A stretch of DNA of 64,000 nucleotides, from contig DATGGU010000023.1 in assembly GCA_035308365.1 (NCBI GenBank), positions 57,274 through 121,273 on the forward strand, given 5' to 3'. This DNA is from PALSA-505 sp035308365. GTDB taxonomy: Bacteria; Actinomycetota; Actinomycetes; Streptosporangiales; Streptosporangiaceae. How positions within the stretch are numbered: position 1 is the first letter of the stretch; each line of letters begins with the position of its first letter. Shown piece after piece: positions 24,801 to 33,162 of the stretch. The notes under the pieces were generated by a model. The model was not told the origin of the DNA. It was given only the letters and a program-made list of their open reading frames with translations, and did not search any database. The position numbers were made by a program, and so were the translations under genes.

Positions 24801-27800
24801 ATGGCCCCTGCTGCGCCCAGAAGCACGCAGACCGCTAATCGTTCCAGCGGCGGCAAGGCCGGGTCTGCGCCCCGCGGGCGTCAGCCTGCCAACGGCCGCT
24901 CACCTGCCAAGGGCGCCGCGTCCAAGCGCTCCAGTTCCACCGGCAAGGGTGGCAGCCGCAAGAGCAAGGGCCGCCAGGCCGCGAGCAGGCGCAACCGGCC
25001 GCCGTCGGTCTCGGCGCACCCGCTTCTCATCCTGCTGGGCTGGGCCGCCAGCGCGGTGGCCGGGCTGTACATGCTGATCGCGCACGCCGCCGGGGCGATG
25101 GCCCGCGGCATCGGCCGCAGCGCGCGCGACCTCGACCCGGCGCACCGCAGGGACGGCATCGGCCTGACCGCGATCGGCGTCGCGATCATCACGGCGGCCA
25201 CCACCTGGTGGTCCATGAACAACGTGGCCGGCCGGCTGATGGACGCGTTCCTGCGCGGCGCGTTCGGCTCGGTCGCCTGGGCGATTCCGGTCCTGCTGGC
25301 CCTGCTGGGCTGGCGGTTCCTGCGCCACCCGGACCGCAACGCCGAGACCGGCCGGATGGTCATCGGCTGGGCGGCGCTGATCGTCGGGGCGGTCGGCCTG
25401 GTGCACATCGCGAACGGCACCCCGCAGCCGACCGACGGTTCCACCGCGATGCGGCACGCCGGCGGCCTGATCGGCTTCTTCGCATCGGCCCCGCTGGTCG
25501 CCGCGCTGACCTCCTGGGTGGCCGCCCCGCTGCTGGCCCTGGTGGCCGGCTTCGGAGTGCTGGTGATCACCGCGACCCCCCTGCATACGCTGCCTGGCCG
25601 CCTGTTCGGGCTGCGGCGGGGTGCCGGGGTGCAGGACGCCGGAACGCCCGGTAATCCCGGGCGGATGCAGGCCGGCCGCGTGATCCGCCTGGGCAGGCGC
25701 CAGCAGGCCATCGAGGTAGTCGAACACGACCGTCCCTATGACAGCCCGCTGCTCGACGGCCGCGGCGGCCGGGCCAGGCCGGGCAAGCCCGGCGCCGAGA
25801 GCTCCGATTCCATCGGTCCCGGGCCCGGCGGCATCGTGTCCAGCGACTCGGTTCCGCCCGCGGCCAAGCGAGGCTCTCGCGGTGCGGCCGGCGACGACGA
25901 GGCGCTGCTGGAGTCGCTGGGCTTCGGCCCGGCGCCGGGCGGCCCGGCCGAGGCTGCGGGTGAGGGGGTCAAGACCGCCGGCCCGGCCGCCGCCGCGGCC
26001 GACGGGCACGACCGGCTGCGCCGTGCGCCCGAGCAGCTCATGCTCACCGGGGCGACCGACGCCAGCTACACCCTCCCGCCTGCCGCCCTGCTGCGGCCCG
26101 GCACGGCGCCCAAGGCACGCACCCGGGCCAACGACTTCATGGTCGAGGCGCTGACCGGCGTGCTGGAGCAGTTCGAGGTGGACGCGCAGGTGACCGGCTT
26201 CACCCGGGGACCGACGGTGACCCGCTATGAGATCGAGCTGGCCCCGGCGGTGAAGGTGGAGCGGGTCACCGCGCTGTCGAGGAACATCGCCTATGCGGTG
26301 AAGAGCGCGGACGTGCGGATCCTGTCGCCGATCCCGGGCAAGTCGGCGATCGGGGTGGAGATCCCCAACACCGACCGCGAGGTGGTCAGCCTGGGCGACG
26401 TGCTGCGCTCGCCGGTGGCGGTGGCCGATCACCATCCGATGGTGGTCGGGCTGGGCAAGGACGTGGAGGGCCACACAGTGGTGGCCAACCTCGCGAAGAT
26501 GCCTCATATTCTGATCGCCGGCGCGACCGGGGCGGGCAAGGCGCTCGCTCTCGACACACCAATCCCTACCCCCCATGGCTGGACGACCATGGGGGATATA
26601 CAAGTGGGCGACAAGGTTTTCGATGAGCACGGCCGCCCGTGCACGGTGCTCGCAGCGACCCCAATCATGCACGATCGGCCGTGTTACGAGGTTGAGTTCT
26701 CAGATGGCACCGTCATCGTGGCGGATGCACAGCATCTCTGGCGGACCAGCACGGCCGCCGGGCGGCAGCAGAGTGCACGGCCAGCGGGAGGTGAACCGTA
26801 TTGGCCGCCGGCAGATATTGCCCGAATCGCCGGGCGTTCGGCCGAGGTACTCAGTAAACCCGACCGGCTGACCGGGACTGCCGAGGTAATAGCCGACGTG
26901 GGTACCCAATTCCGGAACGTCGTCTACCAGGTTGTCAGAAACCTTCCCAAGGAAGGCCGGATGATCCGGCCAACTTACCGTCGAGGCGGACGCGAGGTCG
27001 GGTTCTGGGCGCAGGCTTATTCCCGCCATCTCGTTTACAAAGCGCTCGCGGAACGGGTCAGTGCGCCTATGGGCAGCGACCGCATTCGCCTGGCCGATAC
27101 AGAGCCGGTCACCACCGCGCAGATCGCCGCCACACTTCGCCGGTGGGGGCGCTTCAACCACTCGGTGGCGCTGTGCGAACCACTTCAGTACCCGGAACGG
27201 GATCTGCCGGTGGCGCCATACACGTTTGGTTGCTGGCTGGGCGACGGCACCACCGGGGGTGCCGGTTTCACCTGCGCCGACGAGGAAATCCTCGACCACA
27301 AGCACATTCCGGAAATGTACCTTCACGCATCAGTCGCGCAGCGCCGCGCTCTGCTGGCCGGATTGCTCGACACAGACGGTTATTGCAGCTCCCGGGGAGC
27401 AGTTGAGTTCACCTCCACCAGCCGCCCGCTGGCGCAGGGAGTCCTGGAGTTGGCCCTGAGCCTTGGATATAAGGCGACACTGCGCACCAAGCCCTGCAAG
27501 GGCCGCACGGAGAGCAGTTCAACTGCTTACACCGTCGGCTTCACTCCGCACGAACCCGTGTTCCGGCTCAGCCGTAAACTGGAGCGGCAGCGCCTGGCCG
27601 GCCCGGCCAGCACCGCCAGGCAGCGCTACATCGTCGACGTGCGGCCCGTTGCGTCCGTGCCGGTGCGCTGCATTGAAGTCAGCAGCCCCAGCCGTCTCTA
27701 CCTGGCCAGCCGCTCGTGTATTCCCACCCACAACTCGACCTGCATGAATGGGCTGATCACCTCGATCCTGTTGCGGTCCACCCCGGATGAGGTACGGATG

Positions 27801-28718
27801 GTCCTGATCGATCCGAAGCGGGTCGAGCTGACCTCCTACCAGGGGATCCCGCACCTGATCACGCCGATCATCACCAACCCGAAGAAGGCCGCCGAGGCGC
27901 TGGGCTGGGTGGTCGGTGAGATGGACCGCCGCTATGACGATCTGGCCGCCTCCGGGTTCCGGCATATCGATGATTTCAACGCGGCGGTGCGGGCGGGCAA
28001 GCTGACCGCGCCGCCGGGCAGCGAGCGGGTTTACCTGCCCTACCCGTACCTGCTGGTCATGGTGGACGAGCTGGCCGACCTGATGATGGTCGCACCGCGG
28101 GACGTGGAGGACTCCGTCGTCCGGATCACCCAGCTGGCCCGGGCGGCCGGGATTCACCTGGTGCTGGCCACCCAGCGGCCGAGTGTGGACGTGGTGACCG
28201 GGCTGATCAAGGCGAACGTGCCGTCCCGGCTGGCGTTCGCCACCTCCAGCCTGGCCGATTCCCGGGTGATCCTGGACCAGCCGGGTGCGGAGAAGCTGGT
28301 CGGCCAGGGCGACGCGCTGTTCCTGCCGATGGGCGCGAGCAAGCCGATCCGGCTGCAGAACGCCTACGTCACCGAGAAGGAGATCCACGAGGTCGTCGCG
28401 CACTGCAAGAAACAGGCCGAGCCCACCTACGCCGAGGACGTCACCGCGGCCGAGGGCAGGAAGCGGGAGATCGACGAGGACATCGGCGACGACCTCGAAC
28501 TGCTGCTGCAGGCCGCCGAGCTGGTGATCACGACTCAGTTCGGGTCCACCTCCATGCTGCAGCGCAAGCTACGGGTCGGCTTCGCCAAGGCCGGCCGCCT
28601 GATGGACCTGCTCGAAAGCCGCGGCGTCGTCGGGCCCAGCGAGGGATCCAAGGCCAGGGACGTGCTGGTCAGGCCGGACGACATGGACGAGCTGCTCGGC
28701 TCACTGCGCGGCGGGTAA
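24801..28718 (+). CDS. ftsK: DNA translocase FtsK, interrupted in Walker A by an intein
   Basis: A 1305-residue precursor; removing the 398-residue intein leaves about 907, normal for an actinobacterial FtsK/SpoIIIE. A basic, Ser/Lys-rich N-terminus precedes four to five membrane helices (about residues 74-250), a variable linker, then the motor: the alpha domain (ANDFMVEALTGVLEQFEVDA), Walker A GATGAGK at 574-580, the intein, then STCMNGLITSILL. Walker B is in YLLVMVDELADLMMV (near 1085), followed by ATQRPSVDVVTGLIKANVPS and a C-terminal gamma winged helix (LVITTQFGSTSMLQRKLRVG). It pumps chromosomal DNA at septum. ATG at 24801; the 5' neighbour is the divergent aromatic gene. Confidence 0.96.
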   Translation: MAPAAPRSTQTANRSSGGKAGSAPRGRQPANGRSPAKGAASKRSSSTGKGGSRKSKGRQAASRRNRPPSVSAHPLLILLGWAASAVAGLYMLIAHAAGAMARGIGRSARDLDPAHRRDGIGLTAIGVAIITAATTWWSMNNVAGRLMDAFLRGAFGSVAWAIPVLLALLGWRFLRHPDRNAETGRMVIGWAALIVGAVGLVHIANGTPQPTDGSTAMRHAGGLIGFFASAPLVAALTSWVAAPLLALVAGFGVLVITATPLHTLPGRLFGLRRGAGVQDAGTPGNPGRMQAGRVIRLGRRQQAIEVVEHDRPYDSPLLDGRGGRARPGKPGAESSDSIGPGPGGIVSSDSVPPAAKRGSRGAAGDDEALLESLGFGPAPGGPAEAAGEGVKTAGPAAAAADGHDRLRRAPEQLMLTGATDASYTLPPAALLRPGTAPKARTRANDFMVEALTGVLEQFEVDAQVTGFTRGPTVTRYEIELAPAVKVERVTALSRNIAYAVKSADVRILSPIPGKSAIGVEIPNTDREVVSLGDVLRSPVAVADHHPMVVGLGKDVEGHTVVANLAKMPHILIAGATGAGKALALDTPIPTPHGWTTMGDIQVGDKVFDEHGRPCTVLAATPIMHDRPCYEVEFSDGTVIVADAQHLWRTSTAAGRQQSARPAGGEPYWPPADIARIAGRSAEVLSKPDRLTGTAEVIADVGTQFRNVVYQVVRNLPKEGRMIRPTYRRGGREVGFWAQAYSRHLVYKALAERVSAPMGSDRIRLADTEPVTTAQIAATLRRWGRFNHSVALCEPLQYPERDLPVAPYTFGCWLGDGTTGGAGFTCADEEILDHKHIPEMYLHASVAQRRALLAGLLDTDGYCSSRGAVEFTSTSRPLAQGVLELALSLGYKATLRTKPCKGRTESSSTAYTVGFTPHEPVFRLSRKLERQRLAGPASTARQRYIVDVRPVASVPVRCIEVSSPSRLYLASRSCIPTHNSTCMNGLITSILLRSTPDEVRMVLIDPKRVELTSYQGIPHLITPIITNPKKAAEALGWVVGEMDRRYDDLAASGFRHIDDFNAAVRAGKLTAPPGSERVYLPYPYLLVMVDELADLMMVAPRDVEDSVVRITQLARAAGIHLVLATQRPSVDVVTGLIKANVPSRLAFATSSLADSRVILDQPGAEKLVGQGDALFLPMGASKPIRLQNAYVTEKEIHEVVAHCKKQAEPTYAEDVTAAEGRKREIDEDIGDDLELLLQAAELVITTQFGSTSMLQRKLRVGFAKAGRLMDLLESRGVVGPSEGSKARDVLVRPDDMDELLGSLRGG
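26541..27734 (+). other. Class 3 intein in FtsK (Ala1, Trp/Cys/Thr motif, LAGLIDADG remnant)
   Basis: A 398-residue in-frame insertion (precursor residues 581-978) between Lys and Ser of Walker A (GATGAGK/S). It begins ALALDTPIPTPHGWTTMGDI, so residue 1 is Ala rather than Cys or Ser. It shows the class 3 marks: Trp in block B (VADAQHLWRT), Cys in block F (VPVRCIEVSSPSRLYLA) and Thr before the terminal His-Asn (IPTHN), with Ser as first extein residue. Endonuclease blocks are FGCWLGDGTTGG and LLAGLLDTDGYC. They are only about 40 residues apart, shorter than I expect, which suggests an internal deletion and a degenerate endonuclease. Confidence 0.85.
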
Positions 28719-28914
28719 CCCGGCGGTCTGCGACCCATCCCCAGCAGGCTGTTCTCGCAGTGCGCTGCGCTAATGTCTACACTTGGTTACGTCCCTCCGC
28801 GCGGGGCAGTGTGCTCATTTACGGCCTCCGGCGCGGCCTGGGAGGGGCACTTCCGGTTCCCGGACGCAGTGCCGCAAGACACCGTGGTTTCACACAAGGC
28901 AGTGGAGGCGTGGC

Positions 28915-29664
28915 GTGAGCATTGGAGACACGCTGGCTGAAGCGCGCCGCCAGGCCGGTCTCACCATTAGCCAGGTCAGCCAGCAGACCCGCATCCGGGA
29001 GACGATCATCCGCGGCATCGAGCGCGGCGACTTCTCCGCCTGCGGTGGCGACTTCTACGCGCGCGGGCACATCAGGAGCATCGCCAGGACCGTCGGTCTC
29101 GATCCCGACCAGCTCGTCAGGGAGTACGACGCCGCGCACGGCGCACCGCACGCCATCAGGGCCGCCGAGGTTTTCGAGCCGTCCACACCGATCAGGCTGA
29201 AAGAGCAGCGCTCGCTGAACTGGAGCGCTGTCATGATCCTCGCCCTGGTCATCATCGTCGGGTACGGGGTCTACCACCTCGTGTCGGGCTCACACAAAGC
29301 CACCCCGTCGGCCGCGCAGAACCCGGTGGTTCACGTGCACCATTCCGCGTCGCCGCAGCCGCCCAGCACACCCCCGTCAAGCCCCAGCACCACGACGACC
29401 GCCCGTGAGCTCGTGATCAAGATCGTGGTGACCAACGAGCCGTGCTGGGTCGGGTTCACCACGCTGGCCGGCGGCTACCTGACCCAGGCCACCCTGCCGG
29501 CCGGGACGGCGAAGACCTGGACGTTCAAGCACGCGGTGGACATGACGATCGGCAACCCCGGCGCGGTCGAGCTGACGGTGAACGGCAAGCACCGGCTGTC
29601 TCCCGGCGCCCAGGCCAACGCCATCACATTGCCGTTCCGTCCGGTCAGGCAGGCCGTCAGCTAG
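28915..29664 (+). CDS. RodZ-like protein: HTH, one membrane helix, DUF4115
   Basis: A 249-residue protein. Residues 1-65 form a cytoplasmic XRE-like HTH (IGDTLAEARRQAGLTISQVS, QQTRIRETIIRGIERGDFSA, FYARGHIRSIA), as in RodZ. One membrane helix follows at about 103-122 (VMILALVIIVGYGVYHLV). Then come a Pro/Ser/Thr linker and an extracellular DUF4115 beta-domain (ELVIKIVVTNEPCWVGFTTL and GAVELTVNGK). The GTG start at 28915 has GGAGG six bases upstream. Location between ftsK and rimO is the usual actinobacterial one, fitting a cell-shape or division role (inference). Confidence 0.88.
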   Translation: MSIGDTLAEARRQAGLTISQVSQQTRIRETIIRGIERGDFSACGGDFYARGHIRSIARTVGLDPDQLVREYDAAHGAPHAIRAAEVFEPSTPIRLKEQRSLNWSAVMILALVIIVGYGVYHLVSGSHKATPSAAQNPVVHVHHSASPQPPSTPPSSPSTTTTARELVIKIVVTNEPCWVGFTTLAGGYLTQATLPAGTAKTWTFKHAVDMTIGNPGAVELTVNGKHRLSPGAQANAITLPFRPVRQAVS

Positions 29665-29801
29665 CGATCCGCGCTCCCCGCGTCTCTTAGGATGGATGGG
29701 CTGGCGGCTCCTGGTTCGGGTGTGCCGCAATCCTTGGGTGGTTACCGCTCATCTGTCGTTACTGGTCACGATGGTGCGGATGGGTATGAGGGAGTCTTGT
29801 T

Positions 29802-31346
29802 GTGTCGCGGAGAACGGGGAGCCCGGCCGGTGGTGACCGGACGGTGCGGCTGGTCACCCTGGGCTGCGCGCGCAACGAGGTCGACTCGGAGGAACTTGCC
29901 GGCCGGCTGGAGACCGGTGGCTGGCGGCTGACCGACCAGGCCGGGGCCGACGTCACCGTCGTCAACACCTGCGGGTTCATCCAGGCGGCCAAGCAGGAGT
30001 CCATCGACGAGCTGCTGGACGCGGCGTCCGGGAGCACCAAGGTGGTGGCCGCCGGCTGCCTGGCCGAACGCTACGGCGCCGAGCTGGCCGAGGCGCTCCC
30101 CGAGGCCCAGGTGCTCAGCTTCGACGACTACACCGACATCGCCGCCCGGCTGGACGCGGTGCACGCCGGCCAGCGCTGGGCGGCCCACCAGCCGCGGGAC
30201 CGCCGCAAGCTGCTCCCGCTGTCCCCGGCGGCCCGCCCGTCCGCCCGGCCCCGGCCGGCGGCACCCGGTGGCGTGATTCCCGACCTGCCGGACGGCGTGG
30301 CACCGGCGTCAGGGCCGCGGGTGCCCCGGCGGCGGCTGGGCACGGGGGTCAGCGCGCCGCTCAAGATCGCCTCGGGTTGCGACCGCAGGTGCAGCTTCTG
30401 CGCCATTCCCTCGTTCCGTGGCGCGTTCCTGTCCAGGCCGGCCGAAGACCTGCTCGCCGAGGCCCGCTGGCTGGCCGGCCAGGGCGTCAGGGAGCTCCTG
30501 CTGGTCAGCGAGAACTCCACCTCCTACGGCAAGGATCTCGGCAACCTGCGGCTGCTGGAGGAACTGCTGCCAGCCCTGGCCGCGGTGGACGGGATCGCCG
30601 TGGTCCGGGTCAGCTACCTGCAGCCCGCCGAACTGCGCCCAGGGCTGATCGACGTGCTCGCCTCGACCCCGGGTGTGGCGCCCTACTTCGACCTGTCCTT
30701 CCAGCACGCCAGCGGCTCCGTGCTGCGCGCGATGCGCCGGTTCGGCGACGAGCGGCGGTTCTGCGACCTGCTGGAGCGGATCCGGCAGGCCTGCCCGGAG
30801 GCGGGCGTCAGGTCCAACTTCATCGTGGGCTTCCCCGGCGAGACCGACGACGACGTGAACACCCTGCGCATGTTCCTGGAGGATGCCCGGCTGGACGCCA
30901 TCGGCATCTTCGGCTACTCCGACGAGGACGGCACCGAGGCCGCGTCGCTGCCCGGCAAGGTCGATCCGGCCGAGATCGCCAGGCGGGTGGAGGACGTCAC
31001 GGCGCTGGCCGACGAGCTGATGTCGCAGCGCTCCGCCGACCGCATCGGCCAGGTCAGCGACGTGCTGCTGGAACGCCGGCTGTCCACCGGCCGCTACGAG
31101 GGCAGGGCGGCCCACCAGGCGCCCGAGGTGGACGGGACGACCATCGTCCGGGACTGCACCGGCAGGCGGGCCGGCGACCTGGTGCGGGCCACCTTCGCCG
31201 CGGCCGAGGGCGCGGACCTGGTGGCCGACGCCATCACGGCCGTGCCTGCCGTAGGGTATCTTTCCGGCCCAGACAGTGCCGTAGGGTATCTTTCCGGCCA
31301 AAAAAGTGCCGTAGGGTATCTTTCCGGCCCAGACAGCGCACGGTAA
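29802..31346 (+). CDS. rimO: Ribosomal protein S12 methylthiotransferase RimO
   Basis: A 514-residue radical-SAM enzyme that methylthiolates the conserved Asp of ribosomal protein S12. The N-terminal domain has LGCARNEVDSEELAG, VNTCGF and AGCLAERY (cluster cysteines); the radical-SAM CxxxCxxC is at residues 193, 197 and 200 (SGCDRRCSFCAIPSFRG). An unusual 65-residue Pro/Arg-rich spacer lies before it. A TRAM-like domain ends near 480. The protein then continues with three 10-residue repeats (AVGYLSGPDS type) before the stop, an extension not expected in the family. GTG start with GGGAG upstream. Confidence 0.94.
   Translation: MSRRTGSPAGGDRTVRLVTLGCARNEVDSEELAGRLETGGWRLTDQAGADVTVVNTCGFIQAAKQESIDELLDAASGSTKVVAAGCLAERYGAELAEALPEAQVLSFDDYTDIAARLDAVHAGQRWAAHQPRDRRKLLPLSPAARPSARPRPAAPGGVIPDLPDGVAPASGPRVPRRRLGTGVSAPLKIASGCDRRCSFCAIPSFRGAFLSRPAEDLLAEARWLAGQGVRELLLVSENSTSYGKDLGNLRLLEELLPALAAVDGIAVVRVSYLQPAELRPGLIDVLASTPGVAPYFDLSFQHASGSVLRAMRRFGDERRFCDLLERIRQACPEAGVRSNFIVGFPGETDDDVNTLRMFLEDARLDAIGIFGYSDEDGTEAASLPGKVDPAEIARRVEDVTALADELMSQRSADRIGQVSDVLLERRLSTGRYEGRAAHQAPEVDGTTIVRDCTGRRAGDLVRATFAAAEGADLVADAITAVPAVGYLSGPDSAVGYLSGQKSAVGYLSGPDSAR
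31248..31337 (+). repeat. Three tandem 30-bp repeats at the rimO 3' end
   Basis: The core GTAGGGTATCTTTCCGGCC recurs at 31251, 31281 and 31311 with a period of exactly 30 bp, encoding three nearly identical 10-residue units in the rimO frame. Copies 1 and 3 are almost identical; copy 2 differs only in its last bases (CAAAAAAG for CCAGACAG). Confidence 0.9.
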
Positions 31347-31350
31347 GGCC

Positions 31351-31941
31351 TTGAGCTCGCCGCTGGGCGCTTCGTCAGCCGGCCCACCGTCGGCTGGGCG
31401 TCCCGGTGTCCGCAACGTGGCCAACGGGCTGACCGTGCTGCGGCTGATCCTGGTTCCGTTCTTCGTCCTGTTCCTGGCCATGGGCGGCCCGCGCTGGCGG
31501 GTGGCCGCGTTCGTGCTGTTCGCCATCGCCTCGCTGACCGACCTGCTCGACGGCAGGCTGGCCAGGCGGCGCGGGCTGGTCACCGACTTCGGCAAGATCG
31601 CCGATCCTGTGGCCGACAAGGCGCTGACCGGGTCGGCGTTCATCACCCTGTCCGCACTCGGTCACCTGCCGGTGTGGGTGACCGTGGTCATCCTGGTCCG
31701 CGAGCTGGGCATCACGGCCATGCGCATGATCGTCATCCGGCGCAACGTGATCGCGGCCAGCCGGGGCGGCAAGCTCAAGACCCTGCTCCAGGTCATCGCG
31801 ATCAGCCTGTACATCCTGCCCGGGCCGTTCGGCCTGGCGCGCCCGCTGAGCATGGCGGCGGCCGTGGTGGTCACCCTGGTCACCGGCGCCGACTACGTGG
31901 TCAGCACCTGGCGGGGCCGCCGCCTGGCGGGGGAGCCATGA
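31351..31941 (+). CDS. pgsA: CDP-alcohol phosphatidyltransferase, PgsA type
   Basis: A 196-residue membrane enzyme that makes phosphatidylglycerophosphate from CDP-diacylglycerol. The CDP-alcohol transferase signature DGx2ARx8Gx3Dx3D is complete in LLDGRLARRRGL to FGKIADPVAD. Hydrophobic helices begin LTVLRLILVPFFVLFLAMG and the others are spread over the rest. The TTG start at 31351 lies four codons after the rimO stop, with GGTAAGG before it; an in-frame GTG at about 31426 is an alternative. Its stop overlaps the cinA ATG. Confidence 0.92.
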   Translation: MSSPLGASSAGPPSAGRPGVRNVANGLTVLRLILVPFFVLFLAMGGPRWRVAAFVLFAIASLTDLLDGRLARRRGLVTDFGKIADPVADKALTGSAFITLSALGHLPVWVTVVILVRELGITAMRMIVIRRNVIAASRGGKLKTLLQVIAISLYILPGPFGLARPLSMAAAVVVTLVTGADYVVSTWRGRRLAGEP

Positions 31942-32426
31942 CCGGGGACACCGGGCTGGCTCAATTCATCGTGGCGACGCTGGCCGATCGCGGCCAGAGT
32001 GTCGCGGTGGCCGAGTCACTGACCGGCGGCCTGCTGGCCGCGGCACTGGTCGAGATCCCCGGTGTGTCGGCCGTTTTCCGCGGCGGCATCGTGGCCTATG
32101 CCACCGACCTGAAGGCAGCCCTGCTCGGCGTCCCCGAGACCCTGCTGGACCGCTATGGTGCCGTCCACGCGGACGTGGCCGCCGCCATGGCCGACGGCGT
32201 GCGGCGGCGGCTCGGTGCGACGTTTGGCCTGGCCACAACGGGTGTCGCCGGACCCGATCCGGCTGACGGACAGCCGGTGGGCACCGTGCACATCGCGGCG
32301 AGCTGGCCCGGTGGAGTGACCCCGCAGAGCCTCCGGCTCACCGGCGACCGCCACTCGATCCGGCAGCAAACCGTCGTTACGTGCTTGAAACAACTGAGGG
32401 GCATGCTGGAGAGTGGCGGTGAGTGA
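31938..32426 (+). CDS. CinA-C domain protein, nicotinamide-nucleotide amidase type
   Basis: A 162-residue stand-alone CinA C-terminal domain (PncC type), which deamidates nicotinamide mononucleotide. The diagnostic AVAESLTGGLLAAALVEIPG, FRGGIVAYATDLKAALLGV and TTGVAGPDPADGQPVGTVHI are all present. The ATG overlaps the pgsA stop (ATGA). It stands in the usual pgsA-cinA-clgR order. Confidence 0.93.
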   Translation: MTGDTGLAQFIVATLADRGQSVAVAESLTGGLLAAALVEIPGVSAVFRGGIVAYATDLKAALLGVPETLLDRYGAVHADVAAAMADGVRRRLGATFGLATTGVAGPDPADGQPVGTVHIAASWPGGVTPQSLRLTGDRHSIRQQTVVTCLKQLRGMLESGGE

Positions 32427-32461
32427 CTGACAAAGCACCGGGAAGACCTGCGGCAATTACA

Positions 32462-32483
32462 GTGTTACGTCAGAAGCGAACAC
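32462..32483. promoter_or_regulatory. Imperfect dyad upstream of clgR (candidate ClgR site)
   Basis: GTGTT and AACAC flank a 12-base centre that includes ACG on the left and GCG on the right (AAGCGAACAC), reminiscent of the GCGAAC half-site reported for ClgR-type regulators. It lies about 85 bp before the ATG. The resemblance is partial. Confidence 0.3.
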
Positions 32484-32566
32484 TCCGTCGTACGGTCTCG
32501 CAGACTGTCCGTGAGGACAGGTACGGTGGAGGTGTACGTTGGTCGTCCGCGGAAGGGAGAGCGACG

Positions 32567-33043
32567 ATGGTCCTGCTTCGTCACTTGCTCGGTGACGTGC
32601 TGCGGCGGCTGCGCCTGCGGCAGGGTCGCACCCTCCGCGAGGTGTCCGCATCGGCCAGGGTTTCGCTTGGCTACCTGTCCGAGGTCGAGCGCGGCCAGAA
32701 GGAAGCATCCTCCGAGCTGCTGTCGGCGATCTGCACGGCGCTGGAGACCCCGCTGTCCAGCGTGCTGCGCGAGGTCTCCGACAACTTCGCCCTGGCCGAG
32801 CTGCAGAACGCCCCGGTCCTGACCGGCCCGAGGGAGCCGGTGCTGCACCGGGTGCGCCCCACGGACTCCCCGGTCGAGCCGGTCCTCGAAACCCCGGCCA
32901 TGGACACCCCCCAGGACACCGTCCTTGGCACGGTCCGGCTTCGCCCGGCCCGGGCCGGGCTGCGCCCCGGCCAGTCCTCCCTGGTCCGCGACGACGAGGA
33001 ATTCGGCCACACCGGCGACTTCACCAACATGGTGCCGGTATAA
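32567..33043 (+). CDS. clgR: ClgR-type XRE regulator
   Basis: A 158-residue regulator. The HTH matches ClgR closely: LGDVLRRLRLRQGRTLREVS, ASARVSLGYLSEVERGQKEA, SSELLSAICTALETPLSSVL. ClgR activates clp protease and stress genes in actinobacteria and is itself degraded by Clp proteases. The C-terminus is divergent, Pro/Arg-rich, ending NMVPV rather than the usual Ala-Ala-type degradation tail. ATG at 32567 follows GGAAGGGAGA by six bases. A terminator follows. Confidence 0.92.
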   Translation: MVLLRHLLGDVLRRLRLRQGRTLREVSASARVSLGYLSEVERGQKEASSELLSAICTALETPLSSVLREVSDNFALAELQNAPVLTGPREPVLHRVRPTDSPVEPVLETPAMDTPQDTVLGTVRLRPARAGLRPGQSSLVRDDEEFGHTGDFTNMVPV

Positions 33044-33061
33044 GCGGAAACGAAGCTCTGA

Positions 33062-33091
33062 GCGGCCCCTGTGCGTGCGCACCGGGGCCGC
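33062..33091 (+). terminator. Hairpin after clgR
   Basis: GCGGCCCC and GGGGCCGC form the outer 8-bp stem, and GTGC/GCAC continue inside it after one mismatch. It lies 18 bp after the clgR stop and before the convergent gene at 33163. No T-run. Confidence 0.65.
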
Positions 33092-33162
33092 CTCGGTTAT
33101 GTATCCCGGGGGGACGGCTCCCGGATACCCGATGCCGGGCTTGGCCCGGCAAAGCTTGCTGC

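Noticed and set aside
30170..30360. Frameshift in rimO suspected from the Pro-rich spacer
   Set aside because: The frame stays open with both flanking domains in phase, so it is an insertion, not a frameshift.
31248..31337. Possible CRISPR array
   Set aside because: Only three units with no unique spacers; period 30 bp in frame with rimO, and no cas genes in the window.
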